From Streptomyces lomondensis (GTDB lineage: Bacteria; Actinomycetota; Actinomycetes; Streptomycetales; Streptomycetaceae), in NCBI RefSeq assembly GCF_014651035.1, contig NZ_BMWC01000007.1, forward strand, positions 62,001-126,000: a stretch of DNA of 64,000 nucleotides, given 5' to 3'. The translations under genes were made by a program, and so were the position numbers. Shown here in pieces: positions 59,822 through 64,000 of the stretch. The notes under the pieces are model-generated. The model had not been told where the DNA came from and searched no databases. It worked only from the letters and a program-made list of their open reading frames with translations. Numbering within the stretch: the stretch's first letter is position 1; each line of letters starts with the position of its first letter.

Positions 59822-60177
59822 GTGCCCACCGCCTCCTCCACCGACGCCACCGCCTCCTCACGAACGGCGAAGGACAGTCCGCGCAGCACCGGCGGCTCGG
59901 CCACGACGACCACCCGCACCTGCTCCGCGTCCCGGCTGACGGTGACCTTCGCGCCGGGCGGAGCCGCCTCGCGGGTCAGCCGCACGACCGCGTCCGGCGG
60001 GTCCTGCCGGGCCGCCGCACGGGCGCCCGTCCGTGCCGCGTCCACGCACTGGATCTGCGCGGCCACCACCAGCAGCCCCCACACCAGTGCCGTCGCGAAC
60101 ATCACCAGTACGGGCAGCACCACGGCCGACTCCGCGGTGACGAACCCCCGGTCGGCGCCCCGCTCACATCCGCGCAT
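59818..60177 (-). CDS. TadE-like minor pilin
   Basis: A 119-residue TadE family protein: a type IV prepilin-like processing site at the start (DRGFVTAESAVVLPVLVMFATALVWGLLV, with glutamate at +5 of the mature sequence) and a beta domain. It would be processed by a prepilin peptidase (none seen in the window) and placed in the membrane. ATG 60177 overlaps the end of the DUF4244 gene by 14 bases; translation is probably coupled. Confidence 0.9.
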   Translation of the reverse strand: MRGCERGADRGFVTAESAVVLPVLVMFATALVWGLLVVAAQIQCVDAARTGARAAARQDPPDAVVRLTREAAPPGAKVTVSRDAEQVRVVVVAEPPVLRGLSFAVREEAVASVEEAVGT

Positions 60178-60373
60178 TGAGGGCTTCCTTCAAGATGCTC
60201 TGCAACTCCGCGCTGACCGCACCGCTGGTGACGACCTTGTAGAGCACCACCGCGAACGCCACCGCCGCGACGATTCCCGTCGCGTACTCGGAGGTGACCA
60301 TCCCCGCGTCCCTCCGCGCCGCACGCGCCCCGCACACCAGGGCACGCAGCCGTGCCCGTACCACCTGAAACAT
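60164..60373 (-). CDS. DUF4244 Flp-type pilin
   Basis: A 69-residue protein from ATG 60373: basic N terminus (RARLRALVCGARAARRD), then GMVTSEYATGIVAAVAFAVVLYKVV with a Flp-pilin-like cleavage site after the glycine and glutamate at +5; the tail is short and helical. This is the likely major pilin of the cluster. GTG 60454 would add 27 hydrophilic residues and overlap the previous gene (stop 60444); the choice is uncertain. The downstream TadE start is inside its last codons. Confidence 0.85.
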   Translation of the reverse strand: MFQVVRARLRALVCGARAARRDAGMVTSEYATGIVAAVAFAVVLYKVVTSGAVSAELQSILKEALNARM

Positions 60374-60443
60374 CTCAACCCCCGTGGGAAAGAGTCCGAA
60401 CTTCTGTTGGTTTTCGCTGGCTTGCTGCCGGTTCGTGTCCGCG

Positions 60444-61232
60444 TCAGTCACCACCCCCGCCGAGCACCCCGCCCGCGAGCCCGATCACCACGGGCAGCAC
60501 GCCGACCGCGATGAACGCGGGCAGGAAGCACAGTCCGACCGGCGCGCTGACCATGACGCCCGCTCGGCGGGCCCTGGCCGTCGCGGCGCGGCCCCAGTCG
60601 GCCCGGGCCTCGGCGGCGAGCCGTGCCACCGGTGCCGCGGCGGGCAGCCCGGACACGTCGGCCCGTTCGAGAAGTCGTGCCAGGCCTCCGGCCCCCGGGA
60701 CGGCGGCCAACCTCCGCCAGGCCGCCCCCGGTTCACCGCCCAGCCGTACCTCGGCCGCGCCTCGGGCCAGGGCGTCGCCCACGGGACCGCCCAGGGCCTC
60801 ACCCACGGCCTGCGCGGCGACCACCGGGCCGGCGCCCGCCGCGATGCAGGCGGCCAGCAGGTCGGCGGCGAGGGGAAGTTGCCGTGCCGCCTCGGCGAGA
60901 CCGGGTGCCCGTGTGTCCGTACCGGCCGCCTCCTGCCGCAGCTGCCACCGCCACATGCCCACCCCACCGGCCAGCCCCACGGCGACGCCGGTGAGGCCAC
61001 CGACCAGTGCCCACCCGGCGCAGGCCACGCCCACGGGCGCCAGCCAGCTCCGCGCGGCCCCGCCGAAGGCGAGGCGCGGGGTGGGAGCGGGCGCCTCCCG
61101 GACCGACAGCTCGGCCAGTCGCCGCCGCATCCTCCGGCGGTGCCGCGTCCGCACCAGCCACCGCACCGACCACATGAGGACCGGCACGATCCCCACAGCC
61201 ACCCCCAGCCTGTGGACAACCTCCCCGCTCAT
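60444..61232 (-). CDS. type II secretion F domain protein (TadC-like)
   Basis: A 262-residue membrane protein of the GspF/TadC family with three or four predicted segments: VVHRLGVAVGIVPVLMWSV near the start, VGVACAGWALVGGLTGVAVGLAGGVG (about 66-90) and GVMVSAPVGLCFLPAFIAVGVLPVVIGLAGG at the end. The cytoplasmic core carries the T2SSF fold (LPLAADLLAACIAAGAGP). ATG 61232 overlaps the stop of the TadB-like gene (ATGA). It anchors the ATPase of the pilus machine. Confidence 0.9.
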   Translation of the reverse strand: MSGEVVHRLGVAVGIVPVLMWSVRWLVRTRHRRRMRRRLAELSVREAPAPTPRLAFGGAARSWLAPVGVACAGWALVGGLTGVAVGLAGGVGMWRWQLRQEAAGTDTRAPGLAEAARQLPLAADLLAACIAAGAGPVVAAQAVGEALGGPVGDALARGAAEVRLGGEPGAAWRRLAAVPGAGGLARLLERADVSGLPAAAPVARLAAEARADWGRAATARARRAGVMVSAPVGLCFLPAFIAVGVLPVVIGLAGGVLGGGGD

Positions 61233-62101
61233 GTCGCCGCCTCCGCGCCCCGCACGATCCGCAGCACCCACCAGACCCCCAGGCCCTCCAGCGCACCGCC
61301 GATGGCCAGACAGCCCAGGCCCGCCGGAGTGTGCAGCAGGACATGGAGGGGGTCGGCACCGAGGGCGCTGCCGATCAGGAGCCCCAGGGCGGGCAGCCCG
61401 GCGAGCAGCACGGCCGTGGCCCGGGCACCCGCCAACTGGGCGCGCAAGTCGGACCGTTGGTCCCGTTCGGCGCGCAGGGCGGCGGCGAGCCGGTCGAGTC
61501 CGGCCGCGAGCCCCGCGCCCTGGTCCACGGCCACCCGCCAGCACGCCGCGAGTCCCCGCAGCCCCTCGGCACCCGGCTGCCGCGCGGCCGTCGCCAACGC
61601 GCCCGGCACGTCCCCGCCGAACCGTGCGGCCGCCAATACCGTCGCCTGCGCGTCCGCGAGTCCGCCGCAGTCCCGCGCGGCCCGCAGCAGGGCCTCGCCC
61701 GGCTGGCGTCCGGCCCGCACCTCCCCGGCGAGCACCCCGCACAGCGCGATCACCGCGTCGGCCCGGCGCTCCCGGTCCCGCCGCGCCCGGCCGGCCAGCC
61801 GGACCCGCCGCAGCAGCGGCACCCCGGCCGCCCCCAGAACGACCGGCAGCACCGACGCCCCGAGCACCGCCAGCACCAACCCGGCCACCGGCGCCCACCA
61901 CTCGGGCCGCAGCCGCCCGCGAACCCGCCGCAGCCCACCGGCCATCCGCCGCCATCCGGGCGGCCCGCTCCCGACGACTCCGCCGCCCGCGAGCAGCAAC
62001 CGCGCCCGCCGCGCCGCCGAGTTCCGCTCGCCCAGCAGCCAGACCGCCGCCCCCATGCACGCGACGGCCGCGCCCATCGACATCTCGGCCTGCCCCGTCA
62101 T
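61229..62101 (-). CDS. type II secretion F domain protein (TadB-like)
   Basis: A 290-residue membrane protein of the GspF/TadB family: segments near 7-25, 70-95 (WWAPVAGLVLAVLGASVLPVVLGAAGVPLL) and two near the C terminus; the core has ADAVIALCGVLAGEVRAGRQPGEALLRAARDCGGL and LAACWRVAVDQGAGLAAGLDRLA. ATG 62101 overlaps the cpaF stop. Works with the TadC-like protein as the inner membrane platform of the Tad machine. Confidence 0.9.
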   Translation of the reverse strand: MTGQAEMSMGAAVACMGAAVWLLGERNSAARRARLLLAGGGVVGSGPPGWRRMAGGLRRVRGRLRPEWWAPVAGLVLAVLGASVLPVVLGAAGVPLLRRVRLAGRARRDRERRADAVIALCGVLAGEVRAGRQPGEALLRAARDCGGLADAQATVLAAARFGGDVPGALATAARQPGAEGLRGLAACWRVAVDQGAGLAAGLDRLAAALRAERDQRSDLRAQLAGARATAVLLAGLPALGLLIGSALGADPLHVLLHTPAGLGCLAIGGALEGLGVWWVLRIVRGAEAAT

Positions 62102-63306
62102 GACTCGCCCCCTTCACCCCGGGCCTCGCACGGCCCGTCTCCGTCACCCCGGAGCAGCCCCCGCAGCCGCTCCCAGCCCCGCTCCGGCACGAACGCCTCC
62201 GCTCCCCACCGCAGCGCGGGCACCGTCCGCACCAGCCCCGACGGATCCCGCTCCAGCACGTGCACCTCCGCGATCCGCCGCCGCCCGGCCCGGTCGCGCG
62301 CGAGGTGCAGCACCACGGAGAGGGCGGCCGCCACCTGGCTGTGCAGCGCGGCCCGGTCGAGCCCGGCGGCCGTGCCGAGCGCCTCCAGCCGGGCCGGCAC
62401 GTCGGCGGCGGCATTGGCGTGCACGGTCCCGCAGCCGCCCTCGTGGCCGGTGTTCAACGCGGCCAGCAGATGCACCACTTCGGGTCCGCGCACCTCGCCC
62501 ACGACCAGCCGGTCGGGCCGCATCCGCAGCGCCTGGCGCACCAGGTCCTCGAGGGTGACCAGGCCCGCGCCTTCCTGGTTGGCGGGTCTGGTCTCCAGCC
62601 GCACCACGTGCGGATGGTCCGGCCGCAGTTCCGCCGAGTCCTCGGCGAGGACGATCCGCTCGTGCGGCCCCACCAGCCCCAGCAGGGCGCTGAGCAGCGT
62701 CGTCTTGCCGCTGCCGGTGCCACCGCTGACCAGGAACGACAGCCGGGCGTCGAGCAGCGCCCGCAGCACGCGGTCCCCGCCCGGCGGCACCGTGCCCGCC
62801 GCGACCAGTTCGCCGAGCGTGAAGGCACGCGGCCGGACGACGCGCAGCGACAGGCAGGCGCAGCCCACGGCCACCGGCGGCAGCACCGCGTGCAGCCGCG
62901 TCCCGTCGGGCAGCCGGGCGTCGGCCCACGGGCAGGCGTCGTCCAGACGGCGTCCCGCCACGGCGGCCAGGCGCTGGGCGAGCCGCCGTACGGCCGCCGC
63001 GTCCGCGAAGCGCACCGACGTCAGCTCCAGTCCGCCGCCCCGGTCCACCCAGACCCGGTCCGGGGCCGACACCAGCACGTCGGTCACCGACGGATCGGCG
63101 AGCAGCGGCTCCAGCGGCCCGCTGCCGACCAGTTCGGACCGCAACCGCGCGGCGGCGCCCAGGACTTCGGCGTCCCCGAGCACCCGCCCCTGTTCGCGCA
63201 GGGCCTGCGCCACGCGCGCGGGGGTCGGCTCGGCCCCGCTCTCGGCCAGCCACCGCCGCACCCCGTCGAGCAGCTCCGCGCCCTCGAGCCCGGCCAGGGT
63301 GCTCAT
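62098..63306 (-). CDS. CpaF/TadA-type secretion ATPase
   Basis: A 402-residue ATPase: Walker A VSGGTGSGKTTLLSALLG near 195-212, the Asp box VLAEDSAEL, Walker B-like LVVGEVRGPEVVHLLAALNTGHEG and the His box CGTVHANAAADVPARLEAL are intact. It powers pilus assembly or secretion. It overlaps the ssd-like gene stop by 4 bases and the tadB-like start by 4 bases, so the operon is tightly coupled. Confidence 0.94.
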   Translation of the reverse strand: MSTLAGLEGAELLDGVRRWLAESGAEPTPARVAQALREQGRVLGDAEVLGAAARLRSELVGSGPLEPLLADPSVTDVLVSAPDRVWVDRGGGLELTSVRFADAAAVRRLAQRLAAVAGRRLDDACPWADARLPDGTRLHAVLPPVAVGCACLSLRVVRPRAFTLGELVAAGTVPPGGDRVLRALLDARLSFLVSGGTGSGKTTLLSALLGLVGPHERIVLAEDSAELRPDHPHVVRLETRPANQEGAGLVTLEDLVRQALRMRPDRLVVGEVRGPEVVHLLAALNTGHEGGCGTVHANAAADVPARLEALGTAAGLDRAALHSQVAAALSVVLHLARDRAGRRRIAEVHVLERDPSGLVRTVPALRWGAEAFVPERGWERLRGLLRGDGDGPCEARGEGGES

Positions 63307-64000
63307 GCCGTACCCGCCTCGACGAGCGCCCGCTCCCAGAACCCCTTGCAGAACCGGGCGAGCGGTCCGCGCACGGCGGCGCCCGGCGGCGCCGTGCCCT
63401 CGTCCGGGCGCAGCAGCCCCGGCTCCACCGGCACCTCGCCCACCAGCGGCAGTCCGAGCAGCCGGGCCACCTCACGGTCGTCGAGCCCCGGCGGATACGG
63501 TCCACGGACCGCCACCCGCAGATCCCGCAGCACCATGCCGACCGCGGACGCCACCCGCCCGGCCGCCGCGACGGCCCGCAGCTCGGCGGGCACCACCAGC
63601 ACGCCGACGTCCAGCTGGGTGAGCACCTCGGCGACCCCGTCGTCGATCCGGCGCGGCAGGTCGACCACGACCGTGCCGCCCCGGCGCCGGGCCGCCGCCA
63701 GCACCGCGCGCACCGCCTGGGGAGGGACGGCGATCCGGTCGCCCCGGTCCCAGCTGAGCACCCGCAGCGAGTGCAGCTCGGGCAGCGACTCCTCCAGCGC
63801 GCCACCGCCGACCCGGCCGCGCGAGGAGGCGAACGCGGGCCAGCGCAGCCCTTCGGCCGTCTCACCGCCGAGGAGTACGTCGAGTCCGCCACCGAGCGGA
63901 TCGGCGTCCACCAGGAGCGTGCGCAATCCCTCACGCGCGGAGGTGACGGCGAGGGCGCACGCGAGCGTGGACGCTCCGGCCCCGCCGCGGCCGCCGATGA
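63303..64000 (-). CDS. septum-site-determining-like protein (Ssd/MinD-CpaE type), 5' end outside window
   Basis: The visible 232 codons run to the right edge. Near the edge is a deviant Walker A (GRGGAGASTLACALA), then LRTLLVDADPLGGGLDVLLGG, GTVVVDLPRRIDD and LLGLPLVGEVPVEPGLL: a MinD/ParA fold as in CpaE and the Ssd proteins of Streptomyces and Mycobacterium. It likely localises the Tad machine or affects septation. The N-terminal part and start lie beyond base 64000. Confidence 0.9.
   Translation of the reverse strand, partial: IGGRGGAGASTLACALAVTSAREGLRTLLVDADPLGGGLDVLLGGETAEGLRWPAFASSRGRVGGGALEESLPELHSLRVLSWDRGDRIAVPPQAVRAVLAAARRRGGTVVVDLPRRIDDGVAEVLTQLDVGVLVVPAELRAVAAAGRVASAVGMVLRDLRVAVRGPYPPGLDDREVARLLGLPLVGEVPVEPGLLRPDEGTAPPGAAVRGPLARFCKGFWERALVEAGTA

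Noticed and set aside
1..64000. CRISPR array, insertion sequence, rRNA genes
   Set aside because: No regularly spaced direct repeats with unique spacers, no transposase and no rRNA-like stretch were found.

Overview
The window is a GC-rich actinobacterial chromosome segment, almost certainly Streptomyces. The evidence is very high GC at third codon positions, GTG and TTG starts, BldG with its anti-sigma partner, a fused transporter-thymidylate kinase, TopA with a lysine-rich tail, paired XRE/DUF397 regulators, zinc-free ribosomal protein paralogues and an in-frame TTA codon. All functions are read from sequence and memory of the families; nothing was searched.

Layout. (1) 1-11.4 kb is a conserved actinobacterial housekeeping block. 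folP (partial), an NTF2-like gene, folB, folK and a DUF3180 membrane protein run rightward and meet folE head-on. ftsH, hpt, tilS, a zinc metalloprotease and dacB run leftward, and ppa diverges from dacB. (2) 11.4-42 kb is a more variable middle. It holds a ThrE-type exporter, DedA, YbjQ, a CLC channel beside glutamate decarboxylase, a PadR-controlled ABC exporter, two WhiJ-like XRE/DUF397 modules with an aldehyde dehydrogenase between them, a zinc-starvation ribosomal protein cluster (S18, CobW-like, L31, L33 / L28, S14) with a Zur-like box, lipoproteins, a LysE exporter, a Clp_N/HTH regulator, a family A DNA polymerase, a large SARP-NB-ARC-TPR regulator, a glycosyltransferase, a methyltransferase, tRNA-Thr(CGT) and a secreted peptidase. 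(3) 42-64 kb is a second conserved block: holB, the transporter-tmk fusion, topA, a methyltransferase, a proton-pumping pyrophosphatase, the bldG pair, an MrfA-like helicase and a Tad (Flp) pilus operon ending in a partial ssd-like gene. From memory, both conserved blocks lie close together in Mycobacterium tuberculosis (about Rv3605c to Rv3660c), so the middle looks like lineage-specific material between them.

How the parts work together. Block 1 supplies folate and tetrahydrofolate precursors, purine salvage, tRNA-Ile modification, membrane proteolysis and peptidoglycan trimming. The zinc cluster replaces zinc-binding ribosomal proteins when zinc is scarce. The CLC/GadB pair suggests acid tolerance. 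Block 3 couples DNA supply and topology with developmental control and a surface or secretion apparatus.

The most interesting structures are: a 27-bp element (26/27 identical) placed upstream of the two convergent partner genes of a WhiJ-like module that also has a TTA codon; a leaderless promoter overlaid by two palindromes in front of a Clp_N/HTH gene; twin PadR-type operators; a four-part thymidylate kinase fusion; a CobW-like protein without a usable P-loop; and a 54-bp tandem repeat encoding protein repeats on both strands where two convergent genes overlap.
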